Source: Streptomyces venezuelae
GTDB taxonomy: Bacteria > Actinomycetota > Actinomycetes > Streptomycetales > Streptomycetaceae
Direction: 5' to 3'
NCBI RefSeq assembly: GCF_008642375.1
Contig: NZ_CP029194.1
Location: forward strand, 1,550,001-1,614,000
DNA: 64,000 nucleotides
Part shown: in pieces, positions 16,208 to 25,023 of the stretch
Numbering within the stretch: the first letter of the stretch is position 1
Layout: the number at the start of each line of letters is the position of its first letter
Position numbers and translations under genes: made by a program
The notes under the pieces: model-generated
Seen by the model: only the letters and a program-made list of their open reading frames with translations
What the model was told of the DNA's origin: nothing
Databases searched by the model: none

Positions 16208-16999
16208 ATGACGACCGAGGCCGGCATCGTCCGACCCCCGGCCGGCGCCCAGGCGGTCCGCCGCGCGCTGGACGTACTGCACTGTTTCCACGACAACGGG
16301 CCCGATCTGAGCGCCTCCGACCTCGCACGTCGGCTCGGGCTCTCCACCTCCACGGCGCACCGGCTGGCGCGGACGCTGCTCGGCGCGGGCTTCCTGGAAC
16401 AGGACGCGCGCACCGCCCGCTACCGGCTCGGCCCGGCGATGACGGAGCTGGGCCGTCTCTCGTACCACCAGCGGGGGCTGCACCTGGCCACGCCCGAGCT
16501 CGCCGATCTGGCCGAACGGACGGGCGCGACGGTCGACCTGGCGCTGCGCAGCGGTCCGCACGTGGTGATCGTGGCGGGTGGCTCGGTGACGCCGAAGGTC
16601 GGCCTGCGGCGGCCTCTGCACTCCACGGCGCTGGGGAAGGTGCTGCTCGCCTGGCCGCGCTCGGACGAGGACGGCCCCCGTTCCCTGCCGCACCCGCCCG
16701 CGTCCACCGAGTGGGGCTCCGTCGAAGCTCCCGCCCTGACAGCGGAGTTGGCGCGCGTACGGGAGGCGGGGTACGCCCTCGACGACGGCGAGCCGGCCCA
16801 CGGGGTGCGGACCGCTGCCGTACCGGTTCTGGAGCGGGCCGGGCACGCGCGGTTCGCGCTCGCGGTCCGCGCGACGCCGGAGCTGATCACCGACGCCCGG
16901 CTCGACTGGTACCTGACGCAGGCCCGGGAGTGCGCCAGGGCACTGGAGGTCCTGCTCCTCACCCCGACGGAACGGCGAGGCCCCGGACAGGGGGCCTGA
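16208..16999 (+). CDS. IclR family transcriptional regulator
   Basis: A 263-aa regulator. The winged HTH (residues about 15-75) includes VRRALDVLHCF, LSASDLARRLGLSTSTAHRL and FLEQDARTARYRLG. The C-terminal GAF-like effector domain has LADLAERTGATVDLALRSG and LHSTALGKVLLAW. GGGGAG lies eight bases upstream of ATG 16208, which settles the start. Target genes are not evident: the next gene is another regulator on the same strand and the 194-bp upstream gap separates it from the divergent whiB-like gene. Confidence 0.9.
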   Translation: MTTEAGIVRPPAGAQAVRRALDVLHCFHDNGPDLSASDLARRLGLSTSTAHRLARTLLGAGFLEQDARTARYRLGPAMTELGRLSYHQRGLHLATPELADLAERTGATVDLALRSGPHVVIVAGGSVTPKVGLRRPLHSTALGKVLLAWPRSDEDGPRSLPHPPASTEWGSVEAPALTAELARVREAGYALDDGEPAHGVRTAAVPVLERAGHARFALAVRATPELITDARLDWYLTQARECARALEVLLLTPTERRGPGQGA

Positions 17000-17040
17000 C
17001 GACCGTCCCGCACGGCGGATCCGCCTCACACAGAGATTTC

Positions 17041-17054
17041 CGCACGGTCGTGCG
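17041..17054. promoter_or_regulatory. Candidate TetR operator at its own promoter
   Basis: CGCACG-gt-CGTGCG is a perfect dyad 18 bp upstream of the tetR start codon. Its core ACGGTCGTGC recurs in the dyad before the alpha/beta hydrolase at 20744, suggesting a small regulon. Confidence 0.5.
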
Positions 17055-17071
17055 TTCAGTACGATGAGGGC

Positions 17072-17758
17072 ATGAGCGGCAGCACCGGAGGCGGCACCAC
17101 GGGTACCGGCACCGACACCAAGACGGACGGACGCGTCGAGCGCGGCAACCAGACGCGACGCCTCGTGCTCGGCCGGACCATGGACATCGCCTCCGTCGAG
17201 GGGCTCGAAGGCCTGTCCCTGGGCCGGATCGCGACCGAGCTGGAGCTGAGCAAGAGCGGCGTCTTCGCCCTCTTCGGCTCCAAGGAGGAGCTCCAGCTGG
17301 CCACCGTCAGGGCCGCCGTCGCCGTCTTCGCCGAACAGGTCGTCACCCCTCTGAAGGAGACACCCCCCGGGGCCGGGCGCGTGCGCGCACTGTGCCGGAA
17401 CTGGCTCACGTACTCCTCGGACCGCGTCTTCTCGGGCGGCTGCTTCTTCTACGCGGTCTCGGCCGAGTTCGACGCCCGTACGGGTCCGGTCCACGACGCC
17501 GTGGCCCGGGCGCGCCTCGACTGGACCGCGTACATGGAACGGACCCTGTCGGAGGCGCGCGCGGTCGGGGACTTCACCGAGGACCTGGACGTCGAGCAGC
17601 TGGCCTTCGAGGTGATCGCCCTCATGGAGGCGGCCAACGCGCAGTCCGTGCTGCTCGGCGACAGCCGCGCGTACGGCCGCGCCGAGCGGGGCGTGACGAC
17701 ACGCCTGCTCGCGGCGGCCACGGAGCGGGGCCGCGCGGCGCTCGCCGATCCGGCCTGA
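17072..17758 (+). CDS. TetR family transcriptional regulator
   Basis: A 228-aa regulator. After a Gly/Thr-rich 20-residue tail, the TetR_N HTH reads GRTMDIASVEGLEGLSLGRI then ELELSKSGVFALFGSKEEL. The ligand domain contains CRNWLTYSSDRVFSGGCFF, a TetR_C-like helical bundle. The start is ATG 17072 with GAGGG just upstream. It is flanked by an operator-like dyad and likely autoregulated. Confidence 0.9.
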   Translation: MSGSTGGGTTGTGTDTKTDGRVERGNQTRRLVLGRTMDIASVEGLEGLSLGRIATELELSKSGVFALFGSKEELQLATVRAAVAVFAEQVVTPLKETPPGAGRVRALCRNWLTYSSDRVFSGGCFFYAVSAEFDARTGPVHDAVARARLDWTAYMERTLSEARAVGDFTEDLDVEQLAFEVIALMEAANAQSVLLGDSRAYGRAERGVTTRLLAAATERGRAALADPA

Positions 17759-17967
17759 CCGACACCGTTCCAAGAGTCCTTCCTCTCACGTCCCGGCCCG
17801 CTCCGCACCCCGGGCCGTCCACCCGACTCCCGCCCGGGAACTGATCAGGTGAAGGCCGGGTGTCGTTCACGCGTGCGCGAAGGGGGGCGCCCCCATGGTG
17901 AGCGCGTCGGCCGGAGCCCGCGGCGATCCCCGCCCGCGGTCCGGTCCGCCCCGTGAGAGGAGCGCGT

Positions 17968-19770
17968 ATGTCCGTCTCGGACACCCGTCCCGGCGCCCGA
18001 CGGAGGGCCGGTCTGCGAAGACCACTCGCCGCGATGGCCGCCCTGGCCACCTCGCTGGCCGCCGCCCTGGTGCTGCCCGGCATCGGCCTGTCCGTCCCGT
18101 CCCCCGCGTACGCCGACAGCGCGGGCGGGCGGGACATCCGTACGGGCCCGCCGGGCACTGCCCTCGCCTGGGGGACCAACGCGACGGGTCAGCTCGGCGA
18201 CGGCAACACCGCCGGGCACAGCACCGTCCCCGGGCGGGCCTGCGGGAACGCGACCTGTACGACGCCGCTCGGCAAGGTCGTACAGGTGGCTGCCGGAAGC
18301 GGGCACAGCATCGCCCTGCTCGAGGACGGTTCCGTCGTCGGCTGGGGCTCCAACCTCAGCGGCCAGCTCGGAGACGGCACCAACACCGACCGCACCACAC
18401 CTGTCCGGACCTGCGCGGTCGGCGAGCCCGCTCCGTGCGCGTCGTTCCTCAAGGGCGTCGTCTCCGTCGCGGCCGGCGTCGTCCACAGCATGGCTCTGCT
18501 CACCGACGGGACCGTCGTGGCCTGGGGCAACAACGGCTACGGCCAGCTCGGCGAGGGCAGCGCGATCAACCACCAGACGTCGCCGGTCCGGGTCTGCGCC
18601 GTGGGCTCGGTCGCCCCGTGCACGTCGTACCTGACCAACGTCACCAGCATCGCGGCCGGCTACCAGCACAGTCTCGCGGTGCGCGCCGACGGTGGCGTCC
18701 GCTCCTGGGGCCTCAACGAAGCCGGCCAGCTCGGCGACGGAACGCTCATCAGCCGTACCGCCCCGGTCAACATCCCCGGCCTGAGCGACGTGGTCTCCGT
18801 GGCGGGCGGCGCCTTCCACAGTATCGCGGCCCGCAGCGACGGCTCCGTCCGCGCCTGGGGCACCGGACCGCAGCTGGGCGACGGCGTCGGTGCTCAGCAG
18901 ACATCCCCCGTTCCGGTCTGTTCGGTCGCGCACCTCGCCCCCTGCACCGAGTTCCTCTCGGGCGTGAAGTCCGTGGCGGCAGGGGCTTTCCACAGCCTCG
19001 CGGCACGCCGGGACGGCACCGCCGTCGCCTGGGGCAGCAACAACTGGGGGCAGCTCGGCATCGGGCACAACCTCGACCGGTCCGTCCCGATCCAGGTATG
19101 CGCGCCGGGCGGCTGCGCGGGAGTCCTGACGGGTGTCGTCGGCGTCGCCGGGGGCTCCGGAGGTCTGCACAGCCTCGCGCTGCGCTCCGACGGCTCGGTC
19201 CGCGCATGGGGGCGCAACAACGTCGGCCAGCTCGGCGACGGCACCACGACCGACCGCGACTCGCCCGTCCGGGTCTGCGCTCACGGCCAGACCGCTCCCT
19301 GCGCTCGGTTCCTCGAAGGCGCCACCGCGATCGCCGCCGGCGACAATCACACCGTCGCGGTCCATCAGCCGTCGGCCGACCTCGCGACGTCGATCGCGGC
19401 GAGCCCCGAGCCGGTGGCCAACGGCGGGACGCTGACCTACACCGTGCGCGTCCACAACTACGGTCCGACCGCCGCGGAGAACGTGGTCCTCACGAACCAG
19501 CTCCCGGTCGGCGTCCGTTACTCCTCCGCGAGCCCGTCCACGGGCCACTGCGACACTCCGCCGACCGGCACCACGGACACCGTGACCTGCTTCTTCGGCA
19601 CCTTGCCCAGGGGCGGGGCCGCCACCGTCACGATCGCGGTGAAGGTCCGCTCGGCCGCCGGGGCCGGAGGCGTCACCAACCCCGTCACCAACATCGTCTT
19701 CGCGACCGGCGACACGCCCGATCCCAGGCCGAACAACAACTCGGCCGTGATCACGACGCCGGTGAGCTGA
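17968..19770 (+). CDS. Secreted RCC1-repeat protein with C-terminal DUF11 domain
   Basis: A 600-aa exported protein. Residues 1-49 form a long signal peptide (cleavage after SPAYA). Residues about 65-470 hold seven RCC1/BLIP-II-type repeats, each with a GVVSVAAG-HSLAL-DGTVVAWG-NGYGQLGDG pattern, expected to close into a seven-bladed propeller. Several blades carry an inserted Cys pair (CAVGEPAPCASFL), probably disulfides. Residues about 475-595 form a DUF11 domain (LTYTVRVHNYGPTAAENVVL). BLIP-II, a beta-lactamase inhibitor, has this fold; function here is unknown. ATG 17968 has GAGAGGAG upstream. The 209 bp before it hold no gene. Its stop is one base from that of the convergent hydrolase. 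Confidence 0.85.
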   Translation: MSVSDTRPGARRRAGLRRPLAAMAALATSLAAALVLPGIGLSVPSPAYADSAGGRDIRTGPPGTALAWGTNATGQLGDGNTAGHSTVPGRACGNATCTTPLGKVVQVAAGSGHSIALLEDGSVVGWGSNLSGQLGDGTNTDRTTPVRTCAVGEPAPCASFLKGVVSVAAGVVHSMALLTDGTVVAWGNNGYGQLGEGSAINHQTSPVRVCAVGSVAPCTSYLTNVTSIAAGYQHSLAVRADGGVRSWGLNEAGQLGDGTLISRTAPVNIPGLSDVVSVAGGAFHSIAARSDGSVRAWGTGPQLGDGVGAQQTSPVPVCSVAHLAPCTEFLSGVKSVAAGAFHSLAARRDGTAVAWGSNNWGQLGIGHNLDRSVPIQVCAPGGCAGVLTGVVGVAGGSGGLHSLALRSDGSVRAWGRNNVGQLGDGTTTDRDSPVRVCAHGQTAPCARFLEGATAIAAGDNHTVAVHQPSADLATSIAASPEPVANGGTLTYTVRVHNYGPTAAENVVLTNQLPVGVRYSSASPSTGHCDTPPTGTTDTVTCFFGTLPRGGAATVTIAVKVRSAAGAGGVTNPVTNIVFATGDTPDPRPNNNSAVITTPVS

Positions 19771-19771
19771 C

Positions 19772-20701
19772 TCAGCCTGTCGCGATCCTGCTCTCGGGTG
19801 CGATCCCGCCCTCGGGCACCGTGACCGCCGGTTCCGGCTCGGAGCCGGCGGTCACGAACTCCACGGCTTCGGCCACCACTCCCGGGTCCGTCAGGATGCG
19901 GCGGTGGCCGAGGCCGCGGGTGACGACGAGCCGGGCCCGGTCGCCGTGGGCGCGGGCCAGTCGGCGGCCCTGGACGACGGGGACCATGTCGTCCTCCTCG
20001 TCGTGGAACAGCAGGACGGGGAGATCGAGTTCGCCCGCCGCCCCTTCGGCGTCGAGCCGGTCCCAGATGCCGGGCTCGCCGGGCGCGATGCGCCGCTCGA
20101 CGTGCGTGCGCATGCGCCGGACCACCAGGTCGTCCACGCCGAATCCGGACCGGAAGCCCGCGAGCAGCATGGTGAAGGACCCGACGCCGCCGAGCCCCAC
20201 GAGGCGACCGGCGCGCACGCCACCGCGCGCGCTGTCGCGGAGGGCGAGGTGGGTGGCGAGGACGCCGAAGGAGTGGGCGACGACGGCCTCGAAGTCCCCG
20301 TGTCCGGCGTGCAACTCCCTGATGATGTCCCGGTATTCGATGATGTTGCTCGCCCTGCCCGGGGACTCTCCGTGGCCGGGAGCGTCGAAGGCGACCGGGC
20401 TGTAGCCGCGTTCGAGCAGGGCCTCGGCGAAGGCGGTGAGCCGTGAGGCGCGCGAGGACCAGCCGTGGACGAGCAGGACCGGGCGGCGCCCGTCACCCCA
20501 GGCGTACGTGACGACGTCCTTGCCCCGGACGCGGAGGCGTCCCGTACGGGCGGCGGCGAAGAGCGCCTGCTCCTCGGGTCGCGGCCGGGCCCGGCCGAGC
20601 GGGCGGACGAAGAGGTGGAAGGCCGCGCGTCCGGCGGGCCCTGGGGCGACGCGGGCGGCGGTGTTCAGGACGGTACGTACGAGCGGAGCCATCGGGTACA
20701 T
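19772..20701 (-). CDS. Alpha/beta hydrolase
   Basis: A 309-aa serine hydrolase. The oxyanion segment [13 protein letters not shown] (75-88), the nucleophile Ser144 in [10 protein letters not shown], an acid in [13 protein letters not shown] and His in GLGHRRIL are all present. The N-terminal 60 residues resemble membrane-proximal extensions of this group but no clear transmembrane helix is seen. GAGGAG precedes ATG 20701. The dyad at 20744 overlaps its probable promoter (TAGCAT as -10 on the minus strand), so it is likely repressed by a TetR protein. Substrate unknown. Confidence 0.88.
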   Translation of the reverse strand: MYPMAPLVRTVLNTAARVAPGPAGRAAFHLFVRPLGRARPRPEEQALFAAARTGRLRVRGKDVVTYAWGDGRRPVLLVHGWSSRASRLTAFAEALLERGYSPVAFDAPGHGESPGRASNIIEYRDIIRELHAGHGDFEAVVAHSFGVLATHLALRDSARGGVRAGRLVGLGGVGSFTMLLAGFRSGFGVDDLVVRRMRTHVERRIAPGEPGIWDRLDAEGAAGELDLPVLLFHDEEDDMVPVVQGRRLARAHGDRARLVVTRGLGHRRILTDPGVVAEAVEFVTAGSEPEPAVTVPEGGIAPESRIATG

Positions 20702-20743
20702 GCCGGATCTCCTCGGTCGGCCTGGATGTCAGAAAAATGCTAG

Positions 20744-20757
20744 CACGACCGTTCGTG
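20744..20757. promoter_or_regulatory. TetR-type operator upstream of alpha/beta hydrolase
   Basis: CACGA-CCGT-TCGTG is a perfect dyad that overlaps the candidate minus-strand -10 (TAGCAT) of the hydrolase gene. The complementary strand contains ACGGTCGTGC, shared with the dyad in front of the tetR gene at 17072. Confidence 0.5.
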
Positions 20758-20817
20758 TTGTTTTATGGTCGGAGAGACAGGGCGGACGGCCCCACCCGGG
20801 ACGGCCGTCCCGCCCTG

Positions 20818-21186
20818 TCACGCCTCGCCGGAGGGTGCTTCTTTCGTCGGTTCGGGCTCCTTCTTCGGTTCGGGCCCTTTCTTCGCGCGGCTCGGCTGAA
20901 CCCGCTTCGGCTCGCCCGGCATCTTCGGGTACTCCGGCGGGTACGGCAGGTCGCCGAGGCCGTGGTCCGCCTCGTCCCGCCTCGCCAGTTCGAGCAGGGA
21001 CTCCAGACTGAACCGCTCCTCGTCCATGTCGGCATGGACGTCGCCGAGTTCGGCGTAGCGGGCCGGCATCGTCCTGATGTCGAAGTCCCGCGGCACGGCG
21101 TCGTCGATCTCGTCCCACCGCAACGGCGCCGAGACGGGGGCGTGCGGGCGCGGGCGCACGGAGTAGGCGGAGGCGATGGCGGTCTC
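20818..21186 (-). pseudogene. ligD: 3' remnant of a ligD-type NHEJ polymerase domain gene
   Basis: Only the last 122 codons remain. The sequence [47 protein letters not shown] and the Lys/Pro/Glu-rich tail [15 protein letters not shown] match the C-terminal part of LigD polymerase/primase-domain proteins, which normally run to about 300-340 aa and act with Ku in end joining. Upstream of 21186 the minus-strand frame stays open but runs antisense to the transporter and has no LigD similarity. The active-site Asp residues are therefore gone. The break coincides with the truncated 5' end of the transporter gene. Confidence 0.75.
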
Positions 21187-22893
21187 ATGGTCACCTCGAT
21201 GGCCCTCATCGCCGATGTGATCCCGCTGCGCGAACGCGGCAAGTACCAGGGCGCGATCGGGGCCGTCTTCGGTGTCGCCACCGTCATCGGCCCGCTCCTC
21301 GGCGGCCTGTTCACCGACCACCTGAGCTGGCGCTGGGCGTTCTACGTCAACGTCCCCATCGCCATCCTCGTCGTGATCGCCGCCGCCCGCACGATCCCCT
21401 CCGTACGCTCCGCGAGCCGCCCCGTCATCGACTACGCCGGCATCGCCTTCGTCGCCGCGGGATCCAGCGCCCTGATCCTGGCGACCAGTTGGGGCGGCAA
21501 CGAGTACGCGTGGACGTCCGGCGTGATCATCGGGCTCTTCGTCGGCGGATTCGTCGCCCTCGGCCTGTTCTGCTGGGTGGAGACCCGGGCGGCCGAACCC
21601 ATGCTGCCCATGCGGCTGTTCGCCAACCCGGTCTTCACCGTCTGCTCCGTACTGAGCTTCGTCGTCGGCTTCGCCATGCTCGGCGCGATGACCTTCCTGC
21701 CGACCTATCTCCAGTACGTCGACGGGGACTCGGCGACCGTCTCGGGCATCCGGACCCTGCCCATGGTCGTCGGGCTCCTCATCGCCTCGGTCTTCAGTGG
21801 CAACGTCGTCAGCAAGACGGGCCACTACCGGATCTTCCCCATCGTGGGCTCTCTCGTGATGGGGATCGGCCTCTACCTGCTCTCGCTCATGGGGCCGGAG
21901 ACGAACACGTGGCTGGAGTCGTTGTACATGTTCGTCCTCGGCACCGGCATCGGCCTGTGCATGCAGGTCCTGACCATCGCCGTGCAGAACACCGTCGACT
22001 ACGCCGACCTCGGCACCGCTACTTCGGGCGTCACCTTCTTCCGTACCCTCGGCAGCTCCTTCGGCACGGCCGTCTTCGGCACGATCTACGTCAACTCCCT
22101 CAAGCCCAACCTCGCGGCGGGGGTCGGCGAGGCGGCGGCGGTCGCCGGCAGTCTCGGCATCGACCCGGCCGGCCTGGCACAGGCCGCGCAGAGCCCGGCC
22201 GGGGTGCACGGCCTGCCGGCCGAGGTCGCGGAACCGATCGTGCACGCCTACGCGGACACTCTCCACACCGTCTTCCTGTGGACGGTGCCGGTCGCCGCCG
22301 TCGGGTTCGTCGTGGCCCTCTTCCTCAAGCAGGTGACGCTCCGCGACTCGGCCCGCGCCGGCGCACCGGACATGGGCGAGGGCTTCGCCTCCCCGACCTC
22401 GTCCGGCGACTCGGCGAAGCTCCTCGAACTCTCCGTCGGGCGGCTCCTGCGCCGCATCGACCTCGACACCGCCCGAGGGATCGTCCGCGCCTCCGACACC
22501 CGGCTCGACACGGCGGGCGCCTGGGCGGTGATGCAGGTCGAGCTCTACACCCGGACCGTCGGACACGCGAGCCTCGGCCTGATCGCGGCCGGCCGGCGGG
22601 TGCCGCCCGAGGTGCTGCTGCCGGTCTTCGACCGGATGGTCGACGAGGGCTTCCTCACCCGGGACGGCAATCTGCTCTCGCACACCCCGGCGGGCGAGCG
22701 CGAGGCGACGGTGATCACCCGGGCCTGGGGCGACTGGCTCTCCGACCGGATCGAGCAGGAGCGCGGCCGCCCCAGCGGTCCGGAACTGCGGGTGGCGACG
22801 GACGCCATCGCGAAGAGGGTCGTCGCCGAGGACCTGGCGACCGGACTGCCGAGGCGGGAGTCGGAGGACAGGACGGTGTCGGTGACGCGGTGA
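21178..22893 (+). pseudogene. 5'-truncated DHA2/EmrB-type MFS drug transporter
   Basis: The visible 571 codons begin inside the conserved helix-4 region ([16 protein letters not shown]), followed by the inter-helix motif [18 protein letters not shown] and [17 protein letters not shown]. The first three helices and motif A, about 110 residues, are missing. The remaining helices and a soluble MarR-like C-terminal domain (about 150 residues, [16 protein letters not shown] ... [11 protein letters not shown]) are intact. An open frame continues upstream only as antisense of the ligD fragment. Translation from ATG 21188 is conceivable but would give a transporter lacking its proton-coupling half. 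Best read as a pseudogene made by a deletion. Confidence 0.75.
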
Positions 22894-22983
22894 GGTGAGG
22901 CGGCGGCGGGCTGAGGCAGTGCCGCGGAGACTCGGTGACGCGGCTGAGGCGGTGACGCCGCGACGGCGCGACGCCGCGAAACG

Positions 22984-23433
22984 CTATTCGCCGACGTCGC
23001 CGTCCACGTACACCCAGGCGCCCTCGTGGCGGGCGAAGCGGCTCCGCTCACTCATCGCGCCCGACTCGCCGCCGTGGACGTAGCTCGCCGCGAAGGTGAC
23101 GGTGCCGTGCTGGTGGAACGCGGTGCCATCGGTGGCCTCCTGGATCTCCAGGCCGGTCCAGCGCAGCGCCGGGTCGAAGTCGAGCTCGCCGGGGCGGGTC
23201 TCCGGCGCCCAGGTGCGCAGCAGATACGCCTCGTCGCGGACGACGAAGGCGCTGTAGCGGGAGCGCATGAGCAGCTCGGCCGTCGGCGCCGTGCCCGCCG
23301 TACCGCTGTGGAACCGGCCGCAGCACGCGCCGTACGAGGCGTCGAGGCCGCAGGGGCAGGGGGAGTCCACGGTGACGGCCGGGGCGGCGGGGGCCGGGGA
23401 CGTACGGGGCGGGCGGGTCTTGCGTCGGGACAT
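22984..23433 (-). CDS. YchJ family SEC-C motif protein
   Basis: A 149-aa protein with an N-terminal SEC-C zinc motif (CPCGLDASYGACCGRFH, about residues 25-41) and the YchJ/UPF0225 domain (TAELLMRSRYSAFVVRDEAYLL ... LRWTGLEIQEATDG ... GTVTFAASYVH). The domain resembles SnoaL/NTF2 folds; the biochemical role is not established. ATG 23433 precedes a basic linker. It is divergent from the GH4 gene with 133 bp between them. Confidence 0.88.
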   Translation of the reverse strand: MSRRKTRPPRTSPAPAAPAVTVDSPCPCGLDASYGACCGRFHSGTAGTAPTAELLMRSRYSAFVVRDEAYLLRTWAPETRPGELDFDPALRWTGLEIQEATDGTAFHQHGTVTFAASYVHGGESGAMSERSRFARHEGAWVYVDGDVGE

Positions 23434-23566
23434 GCCGTCATTGTCCCCCAGGTGGCGACGCGTCGATCCGGCCGGGGGCTCGCGGCGTGCCCGGCATGTG
23501 GACGCCGCCGTGGACGCCCGCCCGTCGACCCGCTGCCGGGCGGGTGCGCCCGAGTAGCGTACGGGC

Positions 23567-24910
23567 ATGAAACTGACGATTCTCGGAGGCGGCGGATTCC
23601 GGGTGCCGCTGGTGTACGGCGCCCTCCTCGGCGACCACGCCGAGGGGCGGGTCACCCACGTCACCCTGTACGACCTCGACGAGGGCCGCCTCTCGGCCAT
23701 CGCCAGGGTGCTCGTGGAGCAGGGCGAAGGGGTGCCGGACGCGCCGGCGGTGACGGCGACGACGGATCTCGACGAGGCGCTGCGCGGGGCGGACTTCGTG
23801 TTCTCCGCGATCCGGGTCGGCGGCCTGGAGGGCAGGGCGGCGGACGAGCGGATCGCGCTCGCCGAGGGGGTGCTCGGGCAGGAGACCGTGGGCGCGGGCG
23901 GTATCGCGTACGGCCTGCGGACCGTGCCCGTCGCGGAGCACATCGCCCGCAGGGTCGCCGAACTGGCCCCCGACGCCTGGGTCATCAACTTCACCAACCC
24001 GGCCGGGCTCGTGACGGAGGCCATGTCCCGGATCCTCGGCGACCGGGTCGTCGGCATCTGCGACTCCCCCGTGGGCCTGGGCCGCCGCGTCGCCCGCGTC
24101 CTCGGCGCGGACCCGGACGAGGCGTGGATCGACTACGTGGGCCTCAACCACCTGGGCTGGCTGCGCGGTCTGCGGATCGGCGGGCGCGACGAACTCCCCC
24201 GGCTCCTCGCCGACGAGCAGGCGCTCGGCTCCTTCGAGGAGGGCAGGCTGTTCGGCCCGGCGTGGCTGCGCTCGCTCGGGGCCGTACCCAACGAGTACCT
24301 GCACTACTACTACTTCAACCGCGAGGCGGTGCACGCCTATCGGACCGCGGAGCGCACCCGTGGGGCCTATCTGCGTGACCAACAGGCCGGTTTCTACGAG
24401 GAGATGGGCAAGCCGGACACGCCCGCCCTGGACACCTGGCACCGGACGCTCGCCGACCGCGAGGCCACGTACATGGCCGCCAACCGTGAGGCCGCCGGTA
24501 TCGGTGAACGCGACGAGGAGGACCTGGAGTCGGGCGGATACGAGAAGGTGGCGCTCGCCCTCATGCGGGCGGTCGCGCGCGACGAGCGGACCACGCTGAT
24601 CCTCAACGTGCGCAACGGCTCCACGCTGGCCGCGCTCGACGCGGCCGCCGTGATCGAGGTCCCCTGCTTCGTGGACGCGAACGGCGCGCACCCGGTGTCG
24701 GTGTCCCCGCTGCCGTACCACGCCGTCGGTCTCGTGACCGCGGTGAAGGCGGTGGAGCGGGAGGTGCTCGCGGCGGTGGAGAGCGGCTCGCGGGCGACGG
24801 CGGTCAAGGCGTTCGCGCTGCATCCGCTGGTCGACTCGGTCTCGGTGGCCCGGCGGCTCGTGGAGAACTACACGGCTGCCCACCCCGGCCTGGCCTATCT
24901 GCGGCGCTGA
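23567..24910 (+). CDS. Glycoside hydrolase family 4 (6-phospho-beta-glucosidase type)
   Basis: A 447-aa GH4 enzyme, which hydrolyses (phospho)glycosides by an NAD- and Mn-dependent redox/elimination mechanism. The dinucleotide loop LGGGGFRVP (6-14), NFTNPAGLVT (141-150), metal ligands Cys165 (ICDSPVG) and His195 (GLNHLGW) are present. The YYYFNREAVHAY and later segments agree with the 6-phospho-beta-glucosidase (CelF/LicH) branch. No PTS or transporter gene is adjacent, so the substrate could be unphosphorylated. ATG 23567 is the only sensible start. Confidence 0.9.
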   Translation: MKLTILGGGGFRVPLVYGALLGDHAEGRVTHVTLYDLDEGRLSAIARVLVEQGEGVPDAPAVTATTDLDEALRGADFVFSAIRVGGLEGRAADERIALAEGVLGQETVGAGGIAYGLRTVPVAEHIARRVAELAPDAWVINFTNPAGLVTEAMSRILGDRVVGICDSPVGLGRRVARVLGADPDEAWIDYVGLNHLGWLRGLRIGGRDELPRLLADEQALGSFEEGRLFGPAWLRSLGAVPNEYLHYYYFNREAVHAYRTAERTRGAYLRDQQAGFYEEMGKPDTPALDTWHRTLADREATYMAANREAAGIGERDEEDLESGGYEKVALALMRAVARDERTTLILNVRNGSTLAALDAAAVIEVPCFVDANGAHPVSVSPLPYHAVGLVTAVKAVEREVLAAVESGSRATAVKAFALHPLVDSVSVARRLVENYTAAHPGLAYLRR

Positions 24911-25023
24911 ACCGACGCGGAGCGTTCACGGGATCGCCGTGGAACGGTACGACGGCGGTACGGCTGCGGTACGACGGGCGAACATCTTTACGTGATCGGG
25001 AGCGCGGCCTAGGCTCGCGCCCC

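Noticed and set aside
18170..19360. Repetitive DNA across the RCC1 gene that could suggest a satellite or CRISPR-like array
   Set aside because: The periodicity follows the protein repeats and diverges at silent sites; there are no identical repeats with unique spacers.
20818..22683. A 621-codon minus-strand frame opposite the MFS gene
   Set aside because: Only the last 122 codons resemble LigD; upstream it is Asp/Gly/His-rich antisense of the transporter.
20737..22893. An uninterrupted 718-codon frame that would make the MFS gene look complete from 20737
   Set aside because: The first about 147 codons are the antisense of the ligD fragment, carry no hydrophobic helices and no transporter motif; similarity starts abruptly at 21178.
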